Assembly (NCBI GenBank): GCA_022494885.1
Contig: JAGVSM010004554.1
Coordinates: forward strand, 50,203 to 114,202
From: Micrasema longulum
Lineage: Eukaryota > Arthropoda > Insecta > Trichoptera > Brachycentridae
Direction of reading: 5' to 3'
Length of the DNA stretch: 64,000 nucleotides
This document shows positions 21,000 to 30,859 of the stretch, one piece after another (positions within the stretch are counted from its first letter, which is position 1; each line of letters starts with the position of its first letter). Below the pieces are notes generated by a model that saw only the letters and a list, made by a program, of their open reading frames with translations, ran no database searches and was not told the DNA's origin. Position numbers and translations under genes: made by a program.

Positions 21000-21384
21000 A
21001 TAATAATGTTCCCTCACTAGGGTGTTCCGTGCCGAGGGAAACATTTTACAAAATGTGAAACATGCCTAAGATTAGCCATTTAACAAAGTTAACATAATAA
21101 CCACAATAAAATAAACGTAATTAATCCAATTAACTTAATTATCAGTAACATAATAAACAATAAAAATCTAAAATAATCATAAAAAACATAACCAATTTTT
21201 ATAGACCGATAGAACAAATTTCGTAAACAGTACACACATTTTACCAATTTGGCTTGATCCACTCATCGATCCATGTGCAACCCACCTCCAATATTAATTT
21301 CTTAATAGCAATTTTATATTGTGAGAACTTACTAATTGTCCTTATGGATAATGGAAGTAGATTGTACACTTTAGCCGAGGCCAA
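21000..21384 (-). mobile_element. Non-LTR retrotransposon 3' untranslated region
   Basis: Lies directly downstream, on the reverse strand, of the coding remnant at 21385-21597. 'cctcactagggtgttccgtg' with 'ccgagggaaacatttt' resembles 'cctcactggggtggggtaac' with 'ccgaggacac' at 63.88 kb, suggesting the same 3' end in two places. Confidence 0.5.
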
Positions 21385-21597
21385 TCATCTTTGACCGAAG
21401 GTTGTATTTGTTTTATTATTTTTTTGCAGCATCAGGGTGGAGTATCTAGTAACTCTTGTATTTGTAACGGAAGGTAGAGAATAAGGTTTACGTGCGTATA
21501 GTAACAAAGCTTTTACATAAAGTTGTTTTATAGATTTTACATTAAGATTTTCAAATATACCGAGGGCGCTAGTTTTGATTGGGACTCTTAAGATCAT
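21385..21597 (-). pseudogene. Non-LTR reverse transcriptase C-terminal fragment
   Basis: The reverse strand reads ILRVPIKTSALGIFENLNVK, then SIKQLYVKALLLYARK and TNTRVTRYSTLML. The pattern 'I....R.PT..LF..LNV..I.QLY...L..' followed by 'RVTR' resembles the segment after the polymerase domain of Jockey/R1-type retrotransposons, comparable with 63.2-63.6 kb. About 65 codons survive. Confidence 0.6.
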
Positions 21598-21634
21598 TTT
21601 TATTAAAGCTTTTTGTGCAATTATTATTTATAAT

Positions 21635-21801
21635 ACATTATACCTCTACGCAAACAGCGCACTAAATTCGGCGAACGCGCATTTGCGGTCGTAGGCCCTA
21701 CGGCATGGAATGCTCTCCCAGCAGAGGTCCGAAACTGTGAGAGTGAAGTGATGTTTTGGAAGAAACTTAAAACCCACTTGTTCTCTAAATCATTTGAATA
21801 A
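21635..21801 (+). pseudogene. CR1/L2-like reverse transcriptase C-terminus, copy 2
   Basis: An open frame reads IIPLRKQRTKFGERAFAVVG, PTAWNALPAEVRNCESEVMF and KTHLFSKSFE, stopping at 21799-21801. It is nearly the same as the end of the 3.9-kb copy but keeps the more canonical LPAEVRN where copy 1 has HPAEVQN. It is truncated to about 55 codons. The junction with the reverse-strand element to its left is at about 21600-21635. Confidence 0.85.
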
Positions 21802-21955
21802 ATCCTTAGCATGTTGTGGTGACAAAGTACATTGGTTTTCTTAAATTAAAAATGTTAAAATTAAATATATATCTTTATATAATCACTTGGTAGAGCGCCC
21901 TTGAGATATTGTATTACGAAAATGGCGCTATATAAGTTATCCATAATGAAAATAA
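21802..21955 (+). mobile_element. CR1/L2-like 3' tail, intact form
   Basis: A continuous version of the tail that is split in copy 1: 'gttgtggtgacaaagtacat', 'agagcgcccttgagatattg', 'acgaaaatggcgctatataa', and an end rich in ATAAT. The GCGCC..GGCGC pair can form a stem. Confidence 0.8.
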
Positions 21956-21982
21956 TATAATAAATAATTGAATTATTGACTA

Positions 21983-22084
21983 CCATATTTTTCGGACCAT
22001 AAGACGCACTTTTTTACTCTAAAGAATTCAACCAAAAATTGGGGTGCGTCTTATGGTCCGATGCGTCTTATCGCTAAAATACGG
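21983..22084. mobile_element. Small palindromic TA-flanked element (family M), copy 1
   Basis: The ends 'ccatatttttcggaccataa' and the reverse complement of 'ttatggtccgatgcgtctta' plus 'aaaatacgg' form an imperfect palindrome around 'gacgcacttttttactc' and 'ggggtgcgtc'. TA lies on both sides (21981-21982 and 22085-22086), consistent with a Tc1/mariner-type insertion. The length is 102 bp with no coding capacity. A second copy is at 32.0 kb. Confidence 0.75.
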
Positions 22085-22254
22085 TAATTAGTTGTATTTT
22101 CTAGTTATATCCTCTTCATTTAGAAAAAAACACAAAGCATATTAAGACTTAATTACAACAATTATTTAATAATGTATTCTACTTCATAATATTATGAGTA
22201 TTTAATTGCCCTGGGGTGTAAGACTGATCACCTTTCCATCCTGTAACAAATGAT

Positions 22255-22335
22255 CGAGATACACTGCATTGAATTAAACAATGCAGTGCCCTATGCATCA
22301 TCAAGTGCGGTAAAGTATTTGATGATGATGCTATT
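22255..22335 (+). repeat. SINE family A tail fragment
   Basis: 'gcagtgccctatgcatcatc' followed by 'aagtgcgg' and (GAT)n. Only the last 80 bp of the family are present. Confidence 0.65.
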
Positions 22336-22689
22336 TAAAAGGCATTTTGATATCACTTAAAGTATCTGCCAATCTATCAAAACATCCATGTTTTGTTCAG
22401 TAAGTACGAGTTTTTTATAATGTTTTCAAATCTCTTGTTGATTATAAAAGTTGTAATAACAGGAAGCCAAATTTAAATCAAAATTAGAGCACCTCAATTT
22501 TGCAAGTGAAATTGATTTGTGGTACTTCCGTTCAAATAAGATTCTTTGAAACTATTTTGGTGTTTCAATTTCTGACATGTAATTTAATACACATTACAAT
22601 TAAGTTTGATGAATAATTAATTATAAGAGAGTTAATTACACTGGAATAAAATAATAATTGTAGGATCAAATCGGGATTAAAATAACTAA

Positions 22690-22800
22690 ACAGTAAACAA
22701 ATTACAGCAGAGATGGAAAACATTTCAGAGAATGGAATATGGAAGTCTAGGCATTTACAGGGCTTATGATCTGTCATGGCTAGTTTAAGTAGGATTTATG
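22690..22800 (-). mobile_element. Family L fragment
   Basis: 'ttacagcagagatggaaaac', 'ggaagtctaggcatttacag' and 'gatctgtcatggctagttta' match the reversed right arm and core of family L. It is truncated on both sides. Confidence 0.6.
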
Positions 22801-22911
22801 TACTTAAATTCAACAATATGGAGGTTTTTCACATTAAAAAAGCTTTTAAAAATATATTCCGCTAATAAATAATCAAATATCTATTCAATAGAGCCTCCTT
22901 TTTGATTTGCC

Positions 22912-23110
22912 CAGTGTATGTTTGGACATAGTGGTGTTTGCCTCCCATTTAACTCTGCGTGAAATTTGTGTATTTTTTCGTAAATACTATTTATACTACG
23001 GTGACGGTAGAGGTGAAAGTGTATTTTAGTATTTACATGTTGGTGGAGTGAGTGTCCCGACGAAGAGACGGGTACCGACGAGAAACCGGTAGACATAAAA
23101 AGTTGGCAAG
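22912..23110 (+). mobile_element. Hammerhead-bearing repeat (family P), copy 2
   Basis: Collinear with 17905-18119. In the hammerhead region (about 23057-23107) the core reads CCGACGA and stem II and stem III are disrupted by substitutions (GACGGGTACCGACGAGAAAC; GTTGGC instead of GCCGGT). The copies stop being similar just past the predicted cleavage point, as in copy 1. Confidence 0.55.
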
Positions 23111-23184
23111 TTTTAAAAATTAAAATCAATTTAATTTTGAACTCGCATGTTTACTTAGTTTTTTGGTAATGAGTAAGTTGACTA

Positions 23185-23290
23185 TAATAAGGATGGTATT
23201 CCCATCCCTATCCAACCACTATACCTTGGCGTAACTTTATACCAGGTTTATAAGTAAGGCCCTTACTGTTGAAGTGCCAGTCCGGGAAAT
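23185..23290 (-). repeat. Interspersed repeat shared with 43.55 kb
   Basis: 'cttggcgtaactttatacca' and 'ggtttataagtaaggccc' recur at 43560-43605 ('aggcgtaactttgcactggg', 'tttataagtaaggtcc'). The right end continues into 'gaagtgccagtccgggaaat', a reversed SINE A body string. Confidence 0.5.
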
Positions 23291-23334
23291 ATTATTCTGG
23301 TGTTAAAAACCTATTTCAATAAAATAAAATACAT

Positions 23335-24265
23335 ATATTTTTTTTTTATTAAATTTTTCTATGATAAACCCTTTTGGGTTACATACATTTAACAAAATAT
23401 TTTTAATTTTAAAATTCACATTCTACTGTTAATAATAATATTTTTAACATCTTTTAAAAAGGTTATCTGAGTCTTTTGTTCAGTATTGTCTGGTAGTTAA
23501 TTGTATAATTTCAGTCTATGGTTTATTAGTCCTGATTTAGACTTGACTTTTCACGTTTTAGAAGATTGTATATGATATATTTCTGATATTCTCGTATTGT
23601 GATCATGTTTACTACAGTTTTTTTCAAGTTTAAATTCTTTGTCTACAATTACATTGGTGGCTGATTTATGAATTAATTTTAAGGATTCTAGTTTAACGAG
23701 TTCAGTTACATTTAATTGTTTAGTTTGTTTAAAAAGTTCTTTAGTTGCTGTTAGATAGGGTAGGTCATATACAAAATTTAATATTTAATTTTTCTGTCTT
23801 TGTAGTTTGTTTGTGTCATTTTGATTTCATGTTCCCCATAGCAGTTGCATATAACATATTTCGTTTTTTACGTAGGCTTCGTACATTATTTTTTTTTTCC
23901 TTTTTTTGGAACAAAGTTTTTGATTTTAAAAAAATGACTCGATAATGTCGCCACTTTGATAATTAAATTGTTGATATGAATTGTCCATGTTGATTGTCTA
24001 TCTATTGATAATCCTAAGTATTGAACATGTTTAATTTCAGTTAGTCGTTCATTATTTATGTAGGCGTCTACTTTATGACATTATTTTCTAGATTCGAATT
24101 TGATAATATTGCATTTTTTTCATTAAGTGTAAGTAAGTTTGTGTTTGTCCATTTAGTCAACATGGTAAGGTCTTCGTTTATGTCATTGTTAATTTTTAAA
24201 ATTAGTAGTAGTTGCAGTAGATGTAAAAGGCGATACACATATAGATTACGAGATAAGTTTGTAAT
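23335..24265 (-). pseudogene. Non-LTR reverse transcriptase C-terminal half plus 3' end
   Basis: The reverse strand, from right to left, reads INNDINEDLTMLTKWTNTNL then LTLNEKNAILSN, INNERLTEIKHVQYLGLSID, STWTIHINNLIIKVATLS, later LVKLESLKLIHKSA, HDHNTRISEIYHIQSS and LINHRLKLYN. This is the order 'W...N.L.LN..K', 'YLG..ID..L.W..HI..L..K', 'H.TR', 'N.LP' of non-LTR ORF2 downstream of the YADD palm motif, which is lost. Several frameshifts and stops are present. The 3' end carries an AACCCAAAAGGGTT hairpin (near 23371) and an A-rich terminus at about 23340. Confidence 0.8.
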
Positions 24266-24632
24266 TGAAATATTAGTATAATATTGAATTGCATGTTATT
24301 ATGTTGTGCCATATTATTCAATGGGTGGAAAATATGATATTATAACGAACAATGGAAGTTCTTCGGGCGATTTATTATCGCTAAAACTAAATCTGTAAAC
24401 AAAACAGCATTTATATAAGTCATTGCTTATATCCATTTGCTTAAATTATATGTACATTCATCCACACCGACTTTAAATGTTTCTTAGAAATGATCAAACG
24501 TAAATAAAACTTATAATAAACATACAAAAAGGCAATGTAACACCACAGCAATAACGTGATAATCTCGCCTAAGCTCGATACAAAATTAAGATCAAAATTA
24601 CAGGAATCGAGCTGTAGATACTAAAAGTAGGG

Positions 24633-25000
24633 TTGCCATACATTCTGGTACCACCGGGATATGACATATAACCCGGTTTTGATGTCATTGTTTCCGTGTC
24701 CCTATCCAAGGATAATTTTCATCGGTCGATTAAAAATTTACGCAAATGAAGAAATTATTTTTCGGTACTATTTTACATACATAATATCTAATACGGATGT
24801 GCGCACGCACATTAAACGTGTGTTCTCATTGATTAAAACTCGAAGAACAGATGAGATCTATTGACACAGTGAAAAGCATAATCACATGTGTTTTAAATTA
24901 TGAAATGTCACGCGTTGAATTCTATTATTACATAAAAAAGGAAAAAGAGTTGCTCCAAAAAACGAAAACAGCGGAAAAATGTGGTTGTGCAAAGAAGAGA
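24633..25000 (+). pseudogene. hAT-type transposase C-terminal remnant
   Basis: Two frames joined by a frameshift near 24850 read SNTDVRTHIKRVFSLIKTRR and TDEIY, then DTVKSIITCVLNYEMSRVEF and YYYIKKEKELLQK. This matches the dimerisation segment of hAT-family transposases ('SNA.VERVFS......R...L....V......N.....C.EF......LL'). 'gggttgccatacattctggt' with 'ccgggatatgacatataacc' precedes it. The catalytic domain is absent. The motif-level match is good, but the subfamily is not resolved. Confidence 0.65.
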
Positions 25001-25289
25001 GATGATAATGCAGTCATCGGGGAAGGCGAGAGAAAAATGGATGAAATTAAATGTTTAGGTAAGGTTCGATTTGGTTTTATTAAATTAAATTAATCCATTA
25101 ATCCATATTATTTTATTTATAAAAAGAAACTAATTTTGCCAGTCGAACGTTTTGCTCTTGGAATATCTATAATCAATCTCTTCGATAATTTTTTTTTGTC
25201 TTCAATTTTTTTTTATAATTTCAATAAACGGTGTTAAAAGACTGCGATTTTTTTTAAGCAAAGTTACCTATACATGTCGATAAAAGTAT

Positions 25290-25375
25290 TTTGGCGGGAG
25301 GTGTCCCCGCCGGTTGTCGGCCCGATTATAGAGGTGTGCGCAGTGCCGCGACGCGTCGCGCCGCCGCGCGCCGGT
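25290..25375. promoter_or_regulatory. Short CpG-dense GC-rich patch
   Basis: About 85 bp with many CpG dinucleotides ('gtgccgcgacgcgtcgcgcc' then 'gccgcgcgccgg') in surroundings that are very AT-rich. It contains the 10-bp palindrome GCGACGCGTCGC-type core. It could be a host promoter or 5' exon fragment, or the GC-rich end of a mobile element. No TATA box or open frame decides this. Confidence 0.3.
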
Positions 25376-25424
25376 AATAAAAGCGAGAAATAAAAGAGCC
25401 CATGAACTTTTTTTTAACCGATTG

Positions 25425-25512
25425 AAGAATACAGTTCTGCCATTCTGTGTGTGAAATAGAAACTGAATTCTGGAAGAGTGCTTTCGACGGGATGGCTACT
25501 GAGTGGATAAAA
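25425..25512 (+). repeat. SINE family A 5' module fragment
   Basis: 'aagaatacagttctgccatt', 'gtgtgaaatagaaactgaat' and 'tttcgacgggatggctactg' match the forward module. It breaks off before the tRNA-like head. Confidence 0.6.
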
Positions 25513-25549
25513 TTCCTTGAGGTCCTTGAAATATTTGTTTTTATATATA

Positions 25550-25620
25550 TTCGGATAATTTGTACAGCGCTATTTTTGACAAAATCGCCTCAAGGGCGCT
25601 GTACAATAAATAAATATCCA
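25550..25620 (+). mobile_element. CR1/L2-type 3' terminus of another subfamily
   Basis: 'ttgtacagcgctatttttga' pairs with 'aagggcgctgtacaa' (a TTGTACAGCGC stem) and is followed by (TAAA)n. The structure is analogous to the CR1/L2-like tail at 21.9 kb, but the sequence differs. Confidence 0.5.
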
Positions 25621-25765
25621 GGCACGTCTTGCAGCTACAGAGCGCACGGACGGTTAGGATTCTAGTTCCTCGTCTCCAATTATGATATATTACAATTATG
25701 ATATAAAGAAGCTAGATCACAGCACGTCTTGCAGCTACAGACTGCATGGACACTGAAAAATCTAG
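25621..25765 (+). repeat. Short direct duplication
   Basis: 'gcacgtcttgcagctacaga' occurs at 25622 and again at 25723 with similar following bases ('gcgcacgga' and 'ctgcatgga'). This is a local duplication about 100 bp apart. Confidence 0.6.
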
Positions 25766-25884
25766 CCCCTATTGACGTTTTTCTTATTTTTTTTATTTGA
25801 CATTGAAGTTTAGAGTTTCAGTGATATTTAAAAAAAAAACTCATTTATAAAAATAGAAGTTAGATTACAACGGTTTAAGGGTGT

Positions 25885-26105
25885 TTTTCCACTGAAGTAT
25901 TTCATTCCGACATAAGCCAACCAAATACATCATTTTCCAAACTCACAGTGAAAGAAGCAATAAAAGCAGTAGCGTTAGATTAAATTAAATTCGTGATTCA
26001 TGAAACTGATGATTTGAAAAAGGAACTTGTTTAATAAAAAAATAAGTTTTTTTAGTATGGAACCCGATAGGAAGACCCAAGGTCTTCAAAACGATTTTTG
26101 CAATA
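25885..26105 (+). repeat. Module H joined to a SINE A body
   Basis: 'tccaaactcacagtgaaaga', 'ggaacccgataggaagaccc' and 'aaggtcttcaaaacg' are module H. At about 26100 it runs directly into 'gcaatatatcacttgtacgt' and 'ggactggtacctgaaaca', the start of the SINE A body. The same join is seen in reverse at 48.44 and 58.18 kb. Confidence 0.65.
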
Positions 26106-26275
26106 TATCACTTGTACGTGGACTGGTACCTGAAACATAATACCGATCACCTTACATTAATTGTTACAGAAACGATACAGATACTCTGCAATTGAAGTAC
26201 TATAATATAGTCCCCTATGCTACTCTGGGTGCGGATAGGAAAATAATTATGTTATTTATTTTATATCATTAAAAT
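26106..26275 (+). mobile_element. SINE family A body and tail behind module H
   Basis: Runs 'tggactggtacctgaaacat', 'accgatcaccttacattaat', 'aaacgatacagatactctgc', then the tail 'gtcccctatgctactctggg' and 'tgcggatagg'. This copy has no tRNA-like head; module H takes that place. Confidence 0.7.
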
Positions 26276-26324
26276 TATGAGTATTTTTAAATTCGACAGT
26301 TTTCACTAATGTTTTTTTACTATC

Positions 26325-26450
26325 CCTGGACTAGCAATAGAAGCTTAAGACTGATAATCTTATCTTAATGTAACAGATGATTGATAAACGCCACATTTGA
26401 TTTAGCAATGCAGCGCCCTACGAACCACCAGATGAGGATAAGGGTTTGAT
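26325..26450 (+). mobile_element. SINE family A body/tail fragment
   Basis: 'ggactagcaatagaagctta', 'agactgataatcttatctta', 'gcaatgcagcgccctacgaa' and 'ccaccagatgagga' form a second, more diverged 3' half directly after the previous copy, giving two 3' halves in tandem. Confidence 0.6.
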
Positions 26451-26459
26451 GAAAAACAA

Positions 26460-29300
26460 GCTTCAATTTTTATTATTTCTGAAAAATCTAAAATGAATTG
26501 GAAGTTTTTTAGTGTTTATCTGATGCTTAGAAAGATTCTTGTAAACATAAGAAGTAGGTGTAGATTCTTTGAACGACTAAGATTAAGATTACGTGAAAAG
26601 TGTCTCGGAATTCTTCGCTTTGTAGATACATAGAGTGGTTATTATAAACATTGGAGATGTGGCCGAATAAACGCAAGATAAATATTTATTTTCTGAGAAA
26701 TATTCTGTACTAGCGAGATAACGTTTTCTTCGAATGTATGTGCCTTTTCTGCTTTAGCTAAAAGTCCATAAGTCACAAAACGATTGTATTAAAAATATCG
26801 TCACCGTTCAGGCAAGTTACTGATCCAAAAAACACCATTGTGTGAAATCGCAATTCGAAAGTTAAAGAGAACTAGGAAAAATCTGATTTTTTTGTTTATG
26901 CATCAGCATAAGTTCTTTGTTTCTTTTTTTTATTTCCGTCGCATTTGCATATACCCAAAAGGTTTTTAATGTGGCAAGGTGGCTAAAATTTGATTTAGTG
27001 GCTTTGACTTATTTATAATTTGGACAATGCAACTCAAAAAAGACAGGACGTAAATATTAAAAATAATTATTGAATTTTGTGGATAAAAATAGGTTTTAGA
27101 TTAAAAATCTATTTAATGTGTTTACTGTTTTATCATACAATTACCTGAGCACAAATAAAGCGGGTGTCAAACAAGAAAGAAATCTGTAATTTAAACTATG
27201 ATAAAAATCAGCTTAAACTGTCAATAATTTCAATCTGCCTTTAGTGATTTATGTTTGTCGAGATTTTATTGAAAGTCACACCACTGTTTTCCACTAACAT
27301 TAAAAAAATTGGATTTACGCGACGTTTATCTGACTAAGTAACCTTTGTAAATGTTGCCTCTTAAATAAAATAATTTTACGCTTTGAATGGCATATTTAAC
27401 TCAAAGCGGAGTGATTTTAGCGTGAATGGTGATAATATATTATATAAGCACAAAAAAGAAGACATATTTGGTGCACGTGTTAGTAGTTGACCACAGTTAA
27501 ACTATTAAAATTTGCAATATTCACGAAATGAAATCTTTCCTACTCTAGACCAATATACCAGCATATTGCAAAATTGACGTTTCCCCTTAAATTTCTTATA
27601 CGTGGTCATAGAACTATAATACATGAATAACATATACATATAATCCATGTATAAATACATATATGTCTTTCTTTTAATCACCCCTTATCCCATAGTATAC
27701 CTTGTAACACCTATTAACTCATTTCTCCCTTTCCGTCTTAAAAAGTTGACCTATTAAAATATTTTTCGGATATAAAATTATGATATCTCTTTCATGATAT
27801 ATTTTCCATTGATTAATAAATGTCTGAGTTTTTTCAATCAGAATTATTTACGGTATATTAGTGAAGGTATATTATGATTTGTTATTTACACGTTTTTTTA
27901 ACTTTTTGCTTTTTATTCTTGCCGTGCTTTTATGGTACGTACATAATTCTACTTAAGGTTACTTCTTTTTCGCGGAAGAAATTGTCATATTTTGTGTATT
28001 TCAGTTCTTTTAAATTCTATCCCGTTGTCCATAAATTTAATTTATTAACTACTTTTTACAGGCGAGTTAAAAATCTTTTACCAAAATACCCGCTCATGCT
28101 CTTTTTTTTTCTTTTCTTTTGTAATATATTATTTTTTCCCTTTACTGTGTAACATATTCTCTTATTATATTTGTGAAAAACTTTTACTGGATGAATGTGC
28201 TATTTTTATATGGCAACGGTTGTTTTTCCTAAATAATTGATTTATATTATGTAATAACGCAATAAAAACTCAGCGTTTAAAGGGGTTTTGGAAATAGAGT
28301 TTTCATCGTGTCATCAGCGCGTTTAGTATAAAGAACTAAACAAATCTACATAGATGTCTCATTTACTCTTTACTTTATGTATTAAGAAAGAGGTGATAGA
28401 GTTTATAATGAAAGTAATTACAAATATAATTGTATAATATTGTCCTTAAAAAATATATGGTTTTAACTACTCCCCTTTCAATAGTGGATATAATAGAAAA
28501 ATTAACGATAATCTCCAGTAATAGGTTTAAAAAAAAAACTGCTATAATTTAAAAATATTTGCATACTTACATTTTGTGCAGAAGCTGTATTTAACTTTTC
28601 AAACTTTTAGAGAAATAAAATTTATGGATTTTTGACTTACCGCATTTTACGGTGACGATGTCGTATGCTGGTATGATCATACAAGTCAAGTGTTCACGTT
28701 TATAATTCGCATTCCATTGACTGCGACTAAAGTAATCAATTTAATCTCATTTGCAGGAACGACCGCAAAATGATGATTTAAAGCAACATTGGTTGAATTA
28801 TTTTACATTATTTATTTATAAAAATAGGAGTTTGCAATTTTTATGCAAAAAAAATTATTCATATATAATTGACTATTTTACATTTATTTTATTTTAAAAT
28901 ATGTAAGGTGGAGAAGAAGTATCATCTGTATCTTTATCACAGCATAGGCTATCTCTTAGTTCTAGTAACGAGAGAACCCTTTCAATACTCATTCACTGCT
29001 CTATTTTTTTTCCTTCTAGTTCACAGTGGTAACTGCTTGAGTGTGAAATAATCTACCCATTAATGTTAGAGACGTCCCTTCAATCACATTCAAATCACGA
29101 TTGTTATGTCACTTCCTGATTATTTTAGTTTTTCTCTTCTCATTCTCCTATCCCCTCCTCTTTACCCACTCCTTCCTTCATAGTATGGTGTAGATTTATA
29201 GGTTTCTATTGCAAATTTATACATATCAATGTTATGTGGTATAGTGAAAATATTATAATATACCTACAATATGTTCATATATCACTGGTTTTCTCAAATA
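26460..29300. other. Long unassigned AT-rich stretch
   Basis: The longest segment here without a recognised element. Open frames at 27874-28152 and 28869-29051 are hydrophobic, T-rich and lack domain motifs, so I do not call them genes. It may hold introns or intergenic host DNA, or elements too old to see. Confidence 0.35.
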
Positions 29301-29302
29301 AA

Positions 29303-29355
29303 ACGGTTTGGGTAGGTAGGAAGAAATTGCCTTAAGGCAATATGCCCGCCCTTAT
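29303..29355 (+). repeat. 53-bp block with hairpin, copy 1
   Basis: It is identical over all 53 bases to 40133-40185. It contains the perfect palindrome ATTGCCTTAAGGCAAT and the flank 'atgcccgcccttat'. At the second copy it is followed by a (TAAAA)n-type tail, so it is probably the 3' end of a non-LTR element. Here SINE B begins 9 bp downstream. Confidence 0.7.
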
Positions 29356-29364
29356 GCATATGTT

Positions 29365-29545
29365 GGCGGCCTCCGTGGTGTAGTGGTCAAGACGCTTGAC
29401 TCGCGCACGGAAGGTTCCGGGTTCGATTCCCGGTGAGAACACAAAAATTAAAACGTGATTTTTCTCAAGCCTGGGTGCTCTGTGATGTAATTCACCACTG
29501 TAATTAGGCCTCCTGGCCTGTTGTGGTGCAAAAAAAAAAAAAAAA
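29365..29545 (+). mobile_element. SINE family B (tRNA-derived), copy 1 with intact promoter
   Basis: The A box is 'tggtgtagtgg' (29376 on), and the B box 'ggttcgattcc' lies in a perfect T-arm CCGGG/CCCGG. The body runs 'acgtgatttttctcaagcct', 'gtgatgtaattcaccactgt', 'aggcctcctggcctgttgtg', then a poly(A) at 29529. The acceptor and anticodon arms do not fold as a genuine tRNA, so it is a SINE. It is the first unit of the tandem array. Confidence 0.85.
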
Positions 29546-30025
29546 TGTATGTAAACTGTGTATGTATATACAGTATTTAAATAAAAAGTAGCCTTGCCAG
29601 GTATTTCATCTTATTTTTTGTTAAATTTTATAATGTTTACGTTCTTATTATTTTTATTCAGTACCCTTACAAAGGTCATCATTCTTATTTTGCAAGCAGT
29701 TGTGCATAGGGCACTTTGTTAAACCAAATGGAGCATAGTTTGACCATCTGTTACATGAAGGCTAGTGATCGGTTTTTTTCCCTTTTTTTAATTTGGTCTT
29801 AAAATAGTATGAACATTATAATATATGAATGTCCTAATATTAACTTATATTTTATTACCATTAAACCGTATACTAATTATCAGCATTTCTAAACTATATA
29901 TGTACATTTGAAAGTTATTACGAAAAAGATCGCAGAGAACAAAACATTGCAGTTCAAAAAAGGTTTCAAATAAATATTTCACGTCCACCCTGCCAAAGAA
30001 TCGAACCTAGACCACCTCAAAGACT
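29546..30025 (-). mobile_element. SINE family A remnant within the tandem unit
   Basis: The plus strand shows the reversed tail 'gtgcatagggcactttgtta', then 'accatctgttacatgaaggc', an AT-rich insertion, then 'acattgcagttcaaaaaagg', 'tttcacgtccaccctgccaa' and 'gaatcgaacctagacca' (reversed B box). It stops abruptly at SINE B, as expected if SINE B inserted into the tRNA-like head of SINE A. Confidence 0.7.
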
Positions 30026-30195
30026 GGCGGCCTCCAGGGTGTAGTGGTCATGACAACTCACTCACGGAAGGTTCCGAATCGATTCCCGGTGAGAACACAA
30101 AAATTCAATGTAATTTTTCTCAAGCCTGTGTTTTTTGTGATGTAATTCACCACTGTAATTAGGCCTCCTGGCCTGTTGTGGTGCAAAAAAAAAAA
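30026..30195 (+). mobile_element. SINE family B, copy 2
   Basis: The B box is mutated ('aatcgattcccgg'), and the anticodon-arm region differs from copy 1 but is the same as in copy 3. The body and poly(A) are as in copy 1. Confidence 0.85.
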
Positions 30196-30689
30196 AAATG
30201 TATGTAAACTGTGTATGTATATACAGTATTTAAATAAAAGTAGCCTTGCCAGATATTTCATCTTATTTTTTTGTTAAATTTTATAATGTTTACGTTCTTA
30301 TTATTTTTTATTAGGTACCTGCCTTACAAAGAGATTAAGTGATTTCTTATTTTGCAAGCGGTTGTGCATAGGGCACTTTGTTAAATAAAATGGAGCATAG
30401 TTTGACCATCTGTTACACTTGAAGGCTAGTGATCGAGTTTTTTTCCTTTTTTTTTAATTTGGTCTTAAAATAGTATGAACATTATAATATATGAATGTCC
30501 TAATATTAACTTATATTTTATTACCATTAAACCGTATACTAATTATCAGCATTTCTAAACTATATATGTACATTTGAAAGTTATTACGAAAAAGATCGCA
30601 GAGAACAAAACATTGCAGTTCAAAAAAAGGTTTCAAATAAATATTTCACGTCCACCCTGCCAAGAATCGAACCCTGGACCTCAAGGCCT

Positions 30690-30850
30690 GGCGGCCTCCG
30701 GGGTGTAGTGGTCATGACAACTCACTCACGGAAGGTTCCGAATCGATTCCCGGTGAGAACACAAAAATTCAATGTAATTTTTCTCAAGCCTGTGTTTTTT
30801 GTGATGTAATTCACCACTGTAATTGGGCCTCCTGGCCTGTTGTGGTGCAA
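30690..30850 (+). mobile_element. SINE family B, copy 3
   Basis: It shares the mutated head of copy 2. It ends 'ggcctgttgtggtgcaaaaa' followed by 'aattaattaatta'. The array ends here. Confidence 0.85.
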
Positions 30851-30859
30851 AAAAATTAA

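Larger units (their letters stand above)
29365..30855 (+). repeat. Tandem duplication, about 660-bp period, 2.25 units
   Basis: SINE B starts at 29365, 30026 and 30690, giving periods of 661 and 664 bp. Each full unit holds SINE B forward plus a SINE A remnant reversed. Long stretches between units are identical (for example 'catttgaaagttattacgaa' at 29906 and 30570). Copies 2 and 3 share head changes (gacaactcactcacg) not seen in copy 1. Confidence 0.9.

Noticed and set aside
27874..28152. 92-codon frame rich in Phe and Leu as a membrane protein
   Set aside because: The composition follows from T-rich DNA. There is no domain, splice context or repeat of the frame elsewhere.
29365..29440. 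Functional tRNA gene
   Set aside because: The A and B boxes and the T-arm are good, but the acceptor and anticodon stems do not pair and a SINE body with poly(A) follows.
29365..30855. LTR retrotransposon with direct long repeats
   Set aside because: The direct repeats are SINE-containing duplication units. There is no primer binding site, polypurine tract or gag/pol between them.
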